A DNA stretch of 33,401 bases from an uncultured Saprospiraceae bacterium. Its GTDB lineage: Bacteria > Bacteroidota > Bacteroidia > Chitinophagales > Saprospiraceae. Position numbers and translations under genes: made by a program. The notes under the pieces were generated by a model, which was not told the DNA's origin, made no database searches, and saw only the letters and a program-made list of their open reading frames with translations. Numbering within the stretch: position 1 is the stretch's first letter; every line of letters starts with the position of its first letter. Shown piece by piece: positions 1 to 7,815 of this stretch. The stretch is taken from the NCBI GenBank assembly GCA_937872385.1, contig CALMSO010000030.1:1-33401 (forward strand). The letters are read 5' to 3'.

Positions 1-1330
1 TTGCTCGTCGGTACACAGCCCATTATCATCAAAAATAAAATACGTCCCGCTGTTGCGAATCGTATCGCCGGGGTTGAACGAAAGACCATTGCCACCGGGT
101 TCGGTATAATAAGCTTCATTGCCACTCAGGTTGGCACCGAGAATGGCCGGCAGCCTGAAAAACGTACAAGCCGTCCGATTGGCAGGCGCATCCAGCATAG
201 GCGGCGATAGAATATTGACATTGAATACTTCCTCGTCGCTACAGCCCACCGCACCATCATAAATGAAAAGGGATTGCGGTGTGAAAATGGTATCGCCTAC
301 ATTGTATCGTGTGCCAGAGCCGTTGGCTAAGGTATAATAAGCCTGATTACCCGTCAGGTTATCCCCTGTAATAGCCGGCAATACATAAAAACCGCAAACC
401 TCCACATCGTCCACTGACATCACATCGGGCGTACCAACAATGGTGACCACAAACGATTGTTCATTGCTACAAGCGCCTTCTGCATCATAGATATAAAGCC
501 TTTGGGAGGTCGTTATTATATCGCCAGGACTGAATCGGGTACCGCCGCCATTGGGTTCGGTGTAATACGCCTGGTTGCCGCTCAGATTAGCCCCCGTAAT
601 AGTGGGCAAGGTATAGCTGTTGCAAATAATTTGATTGGGCAGGGGCGTAATTTCTGGGCCATTCGTAATGGTAATGGTTACACTTTCTTCATCCGAGCAG
701 CCCGCATTGCTATCATAAATGAACAGCGTGCGAGTGGTGCGAATGGTATCGCCAGCATTAAAACGCGTACCAGTACCGCCAGCGCCGGTGTAATAGCCCT
801 GATTGCCCGTAAGCCCCGTACCGGTGATAGGAGGTAATACATAAAACGCACAAACCGACTGGTCGGGTAAATCATTCACATTGATGCCTGGCACAATGGT
901 TATCGTGAATTCGCGCTCATCATTGCAATCATCGCTGCCAGCGTAGGCATAGAGCACCCTCGAAGTGGTAATCACATCGCCAGGATTGAAGCGCGTGCCA
1001 GTAGCGCCCGAGCCGGTGTAGTAAGCTCTGTTGCCAGTCAGAAAAGTACCGGGTACCGGCGGTAAGGTGTAGGAATTGCAGACCGTTACATTAGGTATGG
1101 CAAAAATATTGGGACTTTGGGTCACGTTGACGCGCACCGTTTCCTGAGCAGAGCAGCCCGGCAGGCCAGGCACGCTGGCAAAGAGGAACAAGGTACGAGA
1201 CGGAGGAGGTATCAATGCCCCTGCACTGAAACGCGTGCCGGAGCCATTAGCTCCTGTAAAATAAGCTTCGGTGCCTGGCAAATCCGAGCCAGTAATTTCT
1301 GGCAATTCTACCGCACCGCAACCATCCAGA
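1..1330 (-). repeat. Six degenerate tandem repeats of about 228 bp inside the surface protein gene
   Basis: The AYYT (or AYFT) motif of the encoded protein recurs at about 1262, 1021, 793, 564, 345 and 111, a spacing of 219-241 bases. The units are clearly related as protein but diverged as DNA, so they are old duplications. The sixth unit runs off the edge, so the array may continue. Confidence 0.8.
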
Positions 1331-2376
1331 TCGCTCGGCGGGTCTATACTGGGGCGTGGCACCTCATCCAACAGAAAACTCGCTTCGCCGGTGCAGCCCG
1401 CAGCATTGGTCACGGTGACGGTGTAAACATCGCCGTTGCTAACCGTAATGGCGCGAGTAGTTTGTCCGGTGGACCACTGGTAGCTCGGTAATCCGGCTGG
1501 ATTAGCCGTCAGGGTGGCCGTACCGCCCGTAGCGCAAATCTGGCTTGGCCCCGTAATCGTAACCGGAGCGGCTGGAGCCGAATTTACGGTGAAAGGAGCC
1601 GAAGTCACTTCGCAGCCGGCGGCATTGCGCACCGTGACAGTGTAAACGCCGGGCGTATTGATGCTGTTGACGCGGCCGGTGGCGCCGTCGCTCCATTCGT
1701 AGGAAGGCAGGCCGGCTGGATTAGCCGTGAGGTTGATAGACGCACCGCCGTCGCAAACGGTCGTAGGGCCTGTGATGGTAGGCGTAGCCAAAAGCGAACC
1801 GGTAACCACGACATTGTCAATGGTGTAATATTCGTCGTTGGCTTTGTTGCCTAAGGTCACCCGGATGGTCAAAGTGATGCCTTTCAAATCGGATACGGAA
1901 ATGGTACCAATGCCATTCAAACCGCAAATGTAGCCGCCGGGAAACTGAGTCAGCACCCCATCAAGGATGTATTCTACTACAACCTGGTCGTGGCTGTTGT
2001 TGCAGGCAAAACTGGGGCCAGCCGGAAAATCGCACTCCATATCGCCGCCGCCGTCTATATCGAGCGAAACGCTGACGCAACTGTAGGCCGCAATGTTGAT
2101 GGATTGAGACTGCCAAATATTCCGGCCGCTACCGCCCGGCGAGCAGCAAGGAGCGCCCTCCACATCCTGCACCCAGAAAGCGCCGTCGTACACCCCAAAG
2201 CGGTTGCCAATATTCAGACCTGGGTCATCACAATCGATTCCTGCGGCCGTCCATTTGGGCGGGGCGGTCACTGTTCCGTTCGGATAACTCTCGAAATCTT
2301 CTTCCCAGATAACAACCTGATTAAAACCTTGTAAGGAAAACAGGAGGAGAAAGGCGGCGGCAAGTGTAACTCTCAT
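1..2376 (-). CDS. Secreted multi-repeat surface protein, N-terminal part (runs off the left edge)
   Basis: The frame is open from an ATG at 2376 to base 1 (792 codons, no stop), so the C-terminus is outside the window. Residues 1-19 form a signal peptide (MRVTLAAAFLLLFSLQGFN). Residues 20-195 are a Cys-containing module, probably a jelly-roll or lectin-like domain. Residues 198-340 hold two Ig/PKD-like domains, each with an LTANPAGLPSY stretch, a W and a closing YTVTV.NAAGC. From about residue 350, six degenerate repeats of about 76 residues follow, each with LP.ITG..L.GN.AYYT, then GTRF..GD.I and a GC.DE element. Such repeats occur in Bacteroidota surface proteins that end in a type IX secretion signal, so an off-window CHU_C or Por-type tail is inferred but not seen. 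It probably acts as an exported adhesin-like protein; the ligand is unknown. The gene stands alone, 219 bases downstream of the cytochrome cluster. Confidence 0.8.
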   Translation of the reverse strand, partial: MRVTLAAAFLLLFSLQGFNQVVIWEEDFESYPNGTVTAPPKWTAAGIDCDDPGLNIGNRFGVYDGAFWVQDVEGAPCCSPGGSGRNIWQSQSINIAAYSCVSVSLDIDGGGDMECDFPAGPSFACNNSHDQVVVEYILDGVLTQFPGGYICGLNGIGTISVSDLKGITLTIRVTLGNKANDEYYTIDNVVVTGSLLATPTITGPTTVCDGGASINLTANPAGLPSYEWSDGATGRVNSINTPGVYTVTVRNAAGCEVTSAPFTVNSAPAAPVTITGPSQICATGGTATLTANPAGLPSYQWSTGQTTRAITVSNGDVYTVTVTNAAGCTGEASFLLDEVPRPSIDPPSDLDGCGAVELPEITGSDLPGTEAYFTGANGSGTRFSAGALIPPPSRTLFLFASVPGLPGCSAQETVRVNVTQSPNIFAIPNVTVCNSYTLPPVPGTFLTGNRAYYTGSGATGTRFNPGDVITTSRVLYAYAGSDDCNDEREFTITIVPGINVNDLPDQSVCAFYVLPPITGTGLTGNQGYYTGAGGTGTRFNAGDTIRTTRTLFIYDSNAGCSDEESVTITITNGPEITPLPNQIICNSYTLPTITGANLSGNQAYYTEPNGGGTRFSPGDIITTSQRLYIYDAEGACSNEQSFVVTIVGTPDVMSVDDVEVCGFYVLPAITGDNLTGNQAYYTLANGSGTRYNVGDTIFTPQSLFIYDGAVGCSDEEVFNVNILSPPMLDAPANRTACTFFRLPAILGANLSGNEAYYTEPGGNGLSFNPGDTIRNSGTYFIFDDNGLCTDEQ

Positions 2377-2470
2377 GATGCTCAATCGGTTTGTATGTGT
2401 TTTTTATGACGCGCGAACGTCGAAAAAGTAGCGCACAAAATACCATTTTGTCACCTGATTACAGCAATAT

Positions 2471-2497
2471 CCATGTTAACCGAAGGTTAATTCATGG
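2471..2497. other. Inverted repeat between the surface protein and cytochrome genes
   Basis: CCATG-TTAACC, a GAA loop, then GGTTAA-TT-CATGG form an imperfect hairpin with a two-base bulge. No T-tract follows on either strand, so it is at best a weak 3' end for the cytochrome transcript or a regulatory site ahead of the surface protein gene. Next to it, 2563-2596 holds a short degenerate run of CGAACCGCAAAC-like units. Confidence 0.35.
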
Positions 2498-2595
2498 CAA
2501 TCGTCAGTTGGAAAACATAGATTGGCAGCCCTTGCCCCAAAAGCCCATCTTATAACAATTCTCGAACCGCAAACCGCGAACCACAAACCGCAAAC

Positions 2596-3627
2596 CTACT
2601 TAGCCATCATTTCAATATAAGCACGTACATCTTCCATTTGCTGGTCGCTTAGTTTTTCTTGTGTATAATTGGGCATATAGGTTTCCTTGCCGGGTACGGG
2701 CGAAGTGCCCCAGCGCGACACTTGGTACAACGAATAGCGCGTGTAGCGCGGGATGTGCTTTTGCAAATAGCGGAACGTTTCGCGGGAGTTGTCCATCCGG
2801 AAAAAGGCATAGCGGCCATGCTCGTGGCAATGCAAACAACTCAATTCGTAAATCAATTGCCCATTGGCGGGGTCGCCTTGAGCGGCGTAGCCCTGGCGGC
2901 GGTCGTCGGGCGGATAGGCAAACGTAGCCGGCGAGCCAGGCAAATAAAGTGACTTGAGCAAGGCAACAGCGACCTTCGCATCCTGCTGTCCTTGGAGGGC
3001 CGCGTTGAGCATTTCGTATTGTTCTGGTTCGAGCTTCAAATCGGCGAGCGTCAAATCTATCGTCCAGAGATAAGCCAGTACCGACTCCAGCTCCCAGGCT
3101 TCGAGGAGGCGGCCCTGCGAGCATTCGATGGCGCACAATTGGATGGCCTCCCGCAGGTCATTGCGGGCGGGCGTCACCAACGCGCCGTATTTTTCTTCGT
3201 AAAATCCATTGTAGAAAGAATTGCGATTCACCGCGCCGTACAAAGTAGTGCCTTGCAAAAAAGGCAAGCCCTGATCCTTGACGTAGTGCAGGCGCGCCTG
3301 CGGGTCGGACACGCGCAGGTCGGGGTCTTCCCGTTCCATATTATGACAAGAAGTGCACACAAAGTGCTTGCTCTGCTTGCCGGTTTTGCCGCCGTTGGGT
3401 TTGGCAGTGATGCCGGTATGCACCAATTCGCGGCCGCGCTCAGCCGACACGCCGGGCAGGCTCAGGTCGGGCTGGTGTGGCTGAGGTGCATCGCCAAGTT
3501 GTACGAGTGTTTCTGCTAATTTGGCCTCAGGAGTAGCTATAAAATCCGGTACATGATGCCGCCAGCCGGTGTTGATAAAAAGTAGCCCGCAGACCATAAG
3601 TATGGTAACAAAAATCGTCTTTTTCAT
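2596..3627 (-). CDS. Di-heme cytochrome c, TsdA/SoxA-like
   Basis: A 343-residue exported c-type cytochrome. I chose ATG 3627 (MKKTIF, then a hydrophobic stretch to about residue 20) over the upstream in-frame TTG because the signal sequence starts there. There are two CxxCH heme sites, CTSCH at 91-95 and CLHCH at 264-268. Met318 (YMPN) is a candidate distal ligand for the second heme. After the first heme, the order of a GTTLYGAVNRN segment, then LREAIQLC with a conserved-looking Cys, then ESVLAYLW follows the layout of thiosulfate dehydrogenase TsdA and related SoxA-like domains. Thiosulfate as substrate is not shown. It is the last gene of a redox cluster with a MauG-type peroxidase, a small heme lipoprotein and a barrel protein, so electron transfer in the periplasm is the likely role. 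Cytochrome identity is sure; the subfamily is moderately supported. Confidence 0.8.
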   Translation of the reverse strand: MKKTIFVTILMVCGLLFINTGWRHHVPDFIATPEAKLAETLVQLGDAPQPHQPDLSLPGVSAERGRELVHTGITAKPNGGKTGKQSKHFVCTSCHNMEREDPDLRVSDPQARLHYVKDQGLPFLQGTTLYGAVNRNSFYNGFYEEKYGALVTPARNDLREAIQLCAIECSQGRLLEAWELESVLAYLWTIDLTLADLKLEPEQYEMLNAALQGQQDAKVAVALLKSLYLPGSPATFAYPPDDRRQGYAAQGDPANGQLIYELSCLHCHEHGRYAFFRMDNSRETFRYLQKHIPRYTRYSLYQVSRWGTSPVPGKETYMPNYTQEKLSDQQMEDVRAYIEMMAK

Positions 3628-3716
3628 ATAAAAATCGTCGGACAAGTTTAATATTTAATATCGAAAAACAATATCTATTTTGCTGAAAATCAGTTCTATA
3701 AGAGTCATTTTTCATT

Positions 3717-4601
3717 TTACAAATTGAACAAACGAGAAATAGTAAAACCGAGGCGGAACTGCCCGTCGAGCCAGTTGGTGGTTGTGTAAGGAATATAATC
3801 CGTTTCCATGATGCCGGTTGCATTGGTAAAATTGACCTGAAAAACGTGCCCGCCGGTGTCAATCTCCAAACCCAGCCCAATGGCAGGATAAAAACCGTTC
3901 TCCGGGCGGCGGCGCTCGGAAAAAGGCACGGTAGCATCCGCCACAAAAGCAAAGACTTTGCTCAACTGCACTCTGGTGGCTGCGCCAAGACTGAAAATGC
4001 CATTTTCGTCACCAAAAGGAGTCAAGGCGCGATGCGTATAGCCAGGGATGATTTGTAGAGAAAAACCGTCGGAAAACTTACGCGCAACGAGCAACTGGGC
4101 ATTGTAAGCAAAACGGTGCGCAAACTTCGGGAAACTGCTAATGGCTTCGGGGCTGTCTTTCACCCGTGGTGCAGTGGACATGGTGGCCAGCCCCACTACA
4201 GCCACCGTCACAGGCGAGCCACCATCGTTAGTTTGCTGCACAATACGGTACTTCAGCACGCCATTCATCAACTGGCGCAGCCCGGCATTGCCCTCCGGCA
4301 TGAAGCCCGCGCCTTTGGCCCGAAACAGCCCCACCGTCAGGTTGTCCGTGAAGCCATACTCCGCTCCGATGAGCACATCCGCTGCGTTTTCGAGGCCAAA
4401 CAAGGTCTGGAAGCCGCCATTATCACCTGCCACATCGCCGAAGCGGTGGCTGATGCGCACGTCGAGTTTGCGTTTGGGCAAGGTTTCCACCGACTGGGTG
4501 TTGATTACCCGTCTGTCTTTGAAAGTTTGCAATACATAATCTTGCGCTTGTGCGGAAAAAACCAACAGCAAGGCGAAGGTAAGTGGGAGGATTTTTTTCA
4601 T
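3717..4601 (-). CDS. DUF5777-like outer-membrane beta-barrel protein
   Basis: A 294-residue protein with a clear signal peptide (MKKILPLTFALLLVFSAQAQ). The rest is alternating strand-rich sequence with short turns and ends in FRLGFTISRLFNL, as expected for an outer-membrane barrel with an aromatic or hydrophobic C-terminal strand. The opening QDYVLQTFKDRRVINTQSVETL and the following ISHRFGD are typical of the Bacteroidota DUF5777 family as I remember it; the biochemical function of that family is not established. It lies 31 bases downstream of the small heme lipoprotein and 89 bases upstream of the di-heme cytochrome, all on the same strand, so co-transcription is likely. I infer that it may be the outer-membrane partner of these cytochromes, for example as a scaffold or pore; the sequence does not prove it. 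Confidence 0.75.
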   Translation of the reverse strand: MKKILPLTFALLLVFSAQAQDYVLQTFKDRRVINTQSVETLPKRKLDVRISHRFGDVAGDNGGFQTLFGLENAADVLIGAEYGFTDNLTVGLFRAKGAGFMPEGNAGLRQLMNGVLKYRIVQQTNDGGSPVTVAVVGLATMSTAPRVKDSPEAISSFPKFAHRFAYNAQLLVARKFSDGFSLQIIPGYTHRALTPFGDENGIFSLGAATRVQLSKVFAFVADATVPFSERRRPENGFYPAIGLGLEIDTGGHVFQVNFTNATGIMETDYIPYTTTNWLDGQFRLGFTISRLFNL

Positions 4602-4632
4602 GATTTACAATTATCCTAAAAAGTGATGATTT

Positions 4633-5025
4633 TCAGTTTTTCGGGTAGCCGTCGTTCACCCAGCAACGCAGCAGGGCTAATTCTTCCGTAGTCAGGCTTC
4701 GCGGCCGGCCCGCAGGAGCATTATTCGGCGGCATACCCAGCAGCGGGTCGTCCTTGATGACTAATACCCTTTGCCGGAAGGAGCCATTATCCAACACAAA
4801 TTTCAACCCTTCGTAGGTAGTATAATTGCCGGGCGCTGTGTCCAAATGGCAACCGCTATAAGCGCAGCTCCGGTCAATAATGTCGCGCACGTTCAAGTCG
4901 TAGGAAGTCGGAGTTTCATTACAATCCAGCACTTCTGGCTCAGGCAACTGGTCGGATACGCAGCCGGATAATGCCAATACCAACAGGCTAATTATGGCTA
5001 AAAAATTAGATAGGAAACGATTCAT
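4633..5025 (-). CDS. Small cytochrome-like lipoprotein with a CX4CH motif
   Basis: A 130-residue lipoprotein. The start is ATG 5025, which gives a normal signal peptide with lipobox LSGC (lipid Cys22); the longer open frame upstream lacks signal character at its N-terminus. The motif CAYSGCH at residues 54-60 has four rather than two residues between the cysteines, a variant heme-c site known in some cytochromes. Met98 (LLGMPPNN) is a suitable distal ligand. The IIDRSC..SGCH.D pattern, the later MPP and the C-terminal LTTEELALLRCWVNDG resemble short cytochrome-like lipoproteins of Bacteroidota and Planctomycetes. It lies between the MauG-type peroxidase (164-base gap) and the barrel gene (31-base gap). 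It may pass electrons to or from its neighbours at a membrane surface. Heme attachment is inferred. Confidence 0.72.
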   Translation of the reverse strand: MNRFLSNFLAIISLLVLALSGCVSDQLPEPEVLDCNETPTSYDLNVRDIIDRSCAYSGCHLDTAPGNYTTYEGLKFVLDNGSFRQRVLVIKDDPLLGMPPNNAPAGRPRSLTTEELALLRCWVNDGYPKN

Positions 5026-5189
5026 AGATGCGATTGTTTTGGAAAAAACGTGCTTTGGTACCCTCTGCCCAAGCTGAAACAAGGAAATAGAATCTACCCG
5101 ACAAAACGTGCCGATTCTGCAACGCATTGCTTTTATTTACGAAAAAATACACCCGGATGGTTCTGCTTTTCAGCAAACAAGGCTTTTTG

Positions 5190-6527
5190 TTAACGACATC
5201 CGAGATCCACCTGCGAAACTTGGTCATTATTAGGAAAACAATTGCCCGACAACAAGCCCTCTGGCGCAAAGCGCAGCAGGTCGGGGTCGCGCAGCCCATC
5301 CGCCAAAAAAGCAACCAAATCCGCCTTTTCCTGTTCGGTCAGATGCAAGGGATGAAAAAACGGCGAGATATTTTCTCTCGGAATCCGCGGATTCTCCGGG
5401 ATGCCATTGTTGAAATATTCTACCAAAGCCTCTAAGGAGCGAATGCTACTGCCGTGAAAGTAGAAAGGCGAGTCTTTCATATTGTAAATGGAAGGCACTT
5501 TGAATCGGAACATATCTTCCTGCTTGCCAGTGAACCCACCTCGCCCGAAGTTGCGCTTGCTGTCGGGGAAAGATTTGAAAACCCCCTCTGCTTCATAAAG
5601 GTCTTTCACGCCCAATGCATGAAATTCGTTGGAACTGAGCGCCCCGCCCTTGTGACAACGATAGCAGCCCGCCTTGCCAAAAAACACCAACGCACCGCTC
5701 TTTTCTTGGTCGCTCATAGCGGCTATATTGCCCTTGACCCATTCTTGGAAAGGAGCTTTGGTGGGCAACAAAGTGCGGATATAAGCCGAAAGGGCAAAAC
5801 TGGCAGCCAGCCGGTCGTAGCGCTCTTCCAAGGGCCAGTCAGGGAAGGCTTTATCAAACATAGCGCGGTAGCCCAAAGTGTCCAATACATAAGGATGGTT
5901 GAACACCATACGATGCACAATGGTACCTTCGATGTTTTGGCCTTCCAGCCCGTCGAGGCCAAGCTTGTTGGCTTCGAGTTCAGGGTCGCTGTCCCAAAGG
6001 TGCTCGGTACCGACGTTGACGTGATTGGCACCAAACTTGCCGTTCCACATTGAATTGGTGACAAAAGCGACATTGAGCAAACTGATAGGCCGCGCTTCTT
6101 GAGCGTCAATTTCGCTGCCAGCGTAGTTATTGAATTTGCCACGCCCTTCGCCATTGTGCCCAAAACCAAAACCACCGTCGGCAATGCCTTGTACCCGCCC
6201 CGGCATGAAGCCCGCCGTCGGCAAGTGGCAAGAAGCGCAGGAATACGTGCCGCGGCCGTTTTCGTAGCGGGCGTCGAGTCCTAATCCGGTTTCATAAAAG
6301 AGCATCTTGCCAAGCGCTACTTTTTCTGGGGTAAGGGTATTGCCCACGCCTTGCGGAATGGAGCCGAGGTCTGTACTTTCGGGCAGTTGAAAATAGCGGA
6401 TGTCGCGGTTGGGGGCCAGTCTTTCGAGGGCTTTTTCTAATTGTGTATCCAGTGGGTTGCCTAATTGATCCTGCGTACAGGCATACACGAGCAGCGCAAA
6501 GAGCGCCAGTAGTAAGCATTTTTTCAT
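5190..6527 (-). CDS. MauG/cytochrome c peroxidase-family di-heme lipoprotein
   Basis: A 445-residue protein. ATG 6527 is chosen because it opens directly into a lipoprotein signal (MKKCLLLALFALLVYAC, lipid Cys17); an earlier in-frame codon lacks this. Two CxxCH sites, CASCH at 97-101 and CYRCH at 288-292, are spaced as in bacterial di-heme peroxidases. The conserved ARPISLLNVAF, the FKVPSIYNM segment, PFYFHGS at 354-360 and the LV.FL near the C-terminus also fit the family. Members reduce H2O2 with electrons from a cytochrome, or oxidise protein or small substrates; the substrate here is unknown. A short tail with two cysteines (430 and 444) follows the domain and may form a disulfide. It is the first gene of the redox cluster, with a promoter candidate at 6746-6777 and thus a leader of about 210 bases. 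Confidence 0.9.
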   Translation of the reverse strand: MKKCLLLALFALLVYACTQDQLGNPLDTQLEKALERLAPNRDIRYFQLPESTDLGSIPQGVGNTLTPEKVALGKMLFYETGLGLDARYENGRGTYSCASCHLPTAGFMPGRVQGIADGGFGFGHNGEGRGKFNNYAGSEIDAQEARPISLLNVAFVTNSMWNGKFGANHVNVGTEHLWDSDPELEANKLGLDGLEGQNIEGTIVHRMVFNHPYVLDTLGYRAMFDKAFPDWPLEERYDRLAASFALSAYIRTLLPTKAPFQEWVKGNIAAMSDQEKSGALVFFGKAGCYRCHKGGALSSNEFHALGVKDLYEAEGVFKSFPDSKRNFGRGGFTGKQEDMFRFKVPSIYNMKDSPFYFHGSSIRSLEALVEYFNNGIPENPRIPRENISPFFHPLHLTEQEKADLVAFLADGLRDPDLLRFAPEGLLSGNCFPNNDQVSQVDLGCR

Positions 6528-6745
6528 GGGACAATAGTGTTTCAAGGGTTTAGAAAATATATCAGCTATTTCGGTGCATGATATCAAATGCAGCAAACGC
6601 CCAGTAGGCTATGTGCCATTGCATAGCGAAAGCCGTGCCGAAATAGGAGAATGTGATTCAGAGTGTGGAATGCAGAATGCCCGTGAAAGCTCGAAATGGA
6701 AACGGCAGATTATAAGAGCAGCGTTACATTTACTTGTAATAACAG

Positions 6746-6777
6746 CAAAGATATTTTTTTTAATAAAGTTGTGCAAG
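6746..6777 (-). promoter_or_regulatory. Bacteroidota-type promoter upstream of the redox cluster
   Basis: On the minus strand CTTG (6774-6777) is followed by 20 bases and TATCTTTG (6746-6753), matching TTTG-N20-TAnnTTTG with one mismatch in the -33 box. Transcription would start near 6739, about 210 bases before the peroxidase start codon. This is the only clear signal in the 289-base gap 6528-6816. Confidence 0.55.
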
Positions 6778-6816
6778 TTTTTTAGCAAATTTAAAATAAG
6801 TCAAAATAGAAACAAG

Positions 6817-7242
6817 TCATCCGGTGGCTTGCTCCACCAACCAGCCCTGCGCCTCAAACAGCGCCTGCACATCTGCCCGGAAGCGCGGCAGGTCAAAGTT
6901 TGGGATGCGTTTTTTGTCTAAAGTTTCCAGTGTTTCGAGGTAGGTAGCAGCCATCAGTTGCAGCACCTGCGGCTTGTCATAAGCTACAACAAGGTCGTAA
7001 GGCAATTTTTTTTGGATGTACAATTCGCGTTTTTTGCGGCTGTAGCGCAATACTTCCTCATGGATGCGATTGTCGGGTTGCACGGCAATAAAAATAAACG
7101 CCAGCCCCGTAAGCCCGGAGCCGTAGTCATTCAAACAAAGTGATTCATTAAGCGAATCTTCCATTCGGTTAATGTTGTCAAATTCTATCTTGTCGCTAAT
7201 CTCGTGCCAAGTAATACAAGAAACTACAAATGGTACACGCAT
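6817..7242 (-). CDS. Imm44-like putative immunity protein, downstream copy
   Basis: A 141-residue soluble protein without signal peptide or membrane segment. It parallels the protein at 7816-8250: from the Tyr of NDYGSGLTG onward the two are nearly identical, whereas the first 39 residues differ strongly. The order SG near the N-terminus, YG.GL....FI.I, a basic RKKREL segment and a helical QLMAATYLETL recalls the Imm44 family of polymorphic-toxin immunity proteins; this is from memory and needs a profile search. It starts 6 bases after the stop of the toxin-like gene with the amber codon, so it is its cognate partner by position. The intact frame beside a broken toxin is what retained immunity would look like. 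A toxin-independent role remains possible. Confidence 0.6.
   Translation of the reverse strand: MRVPFVVSCITWHEISDKIEFDNINRMEDSLNESLCLNDYGSGLTGLAFIFIAVQPDNRIHEEVLRYSRKKRELYIQKKLPYDLVVAYDKPQVLQLMAATYLETLETLDKKRIPNFDLPRFRADVQALFEAQGWLVEQATG
6833..7125 (-). repeat. Arm A, downstream copy (direct repeat with 7841-8133)
   Basis: 293 bases aligned without gaps to 7841-8133 with three mismatches by my count. It encodes residues about 40-137 of the immunity-like protein. The match stops abruptly at 7125/8133, where the diverged block begins. Confidence 0.9.
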
Positions 7243-7248
7243 AGTATC

Positions 7249-7773
7249 TTATCTATCTACCTTGTTGCCGGGTGGACGAATCAAAGGAAATGCGCGTTTT
7301 AAATTTTCCGGAAGCAAGGCATAAGTAAAAATTTTTCGTTTTTCTTCTTGCAAACAAGCCTGCAAGGTTCCTTTATACTGAATTCGATAAGCCAGTCCTC
7401 GGTTCGCAAGTGTATTGCCGTACCTTCCCCGCTCGCCTTTTGTCGTTGTTCCATATTTCCAAACTTCGCCTTTGTAAAGATATATAACCGTACTATCCTT
7501 GCAATTATAACAGGGATAACTACCATTTATGGCGGCTACCAGTACATACTGTTCCGCTTCTTCCAATTGTTGCAGCGCTTTTTCCAATTGCCGCTGCCGC
7601 TCTTCCGACAGCACCGGATTGCCTTCCTCGTCGGCAGTCAGAAAATCAGTCTCCTGCCACTGAGCGACGATGTACAAGATACCGCCTATGGCTGAAAAAA
7701 GCAAGCACCACTACCGAAAATCCTGCTTCGGGCGCAGCGGCGCAGACTGGGGTTTGATGACGATAGTGTGCAT
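7249..7773 (-). pseudogene. Membrane-anchored GIY-YIG-like toxin gene interrupted by an amber codon
   Basis: From ATG 7773 the frame reads MHTIVIKPQSAPLRPKQDFR and then meets TAG at 7713-7711. The intact paralogue at 8256-8789 has TGG (Trp) at this position, so one G-to-A change broke the gene. After the stop the same frame runs on for 152 more codons to its natural end. A TTG at 7704 could restart translation, but it lies at the membrane helix and would lose the cytoplasmic N-tail. The rest resembles the intact copy: hydrophobic helix, CxxC (YPCYNC), KYGTT, R, a Glu in QEEKRKIF and the terminal RPPGNK. Readthrough or restart cannot be excluded. The gene lies 42 bases downstream of the upstream immunity-like gene, apparently in the same operon. 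Confidence 0.75.
7592..7735 (-). repeat. Arm B, downstream copy (direct repeat with 8599-8742)
   Basis: 144 bases aligned to 8599-8742 with two mismatches by my count, one of which creates the amber codon at 7711-7713. It encodes the membrane helix and the WQETDFLTAD..GNPVLSEERQR linker of the toxin-like protein. Confidence 0.9.
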
Positions 7774-7815
7774 AATGGTGCAAAAATAGCAAAACACCGA
7801 CAATAAAATTACAGG

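Noticed and set aside
457..837. Plus-strand open frames of up to 126 codons over 1-2334
   Set aside because: They are shadows of the minus-strand repeat protein, whose frame is open throughout and has signal peptide and Ig-like domains.
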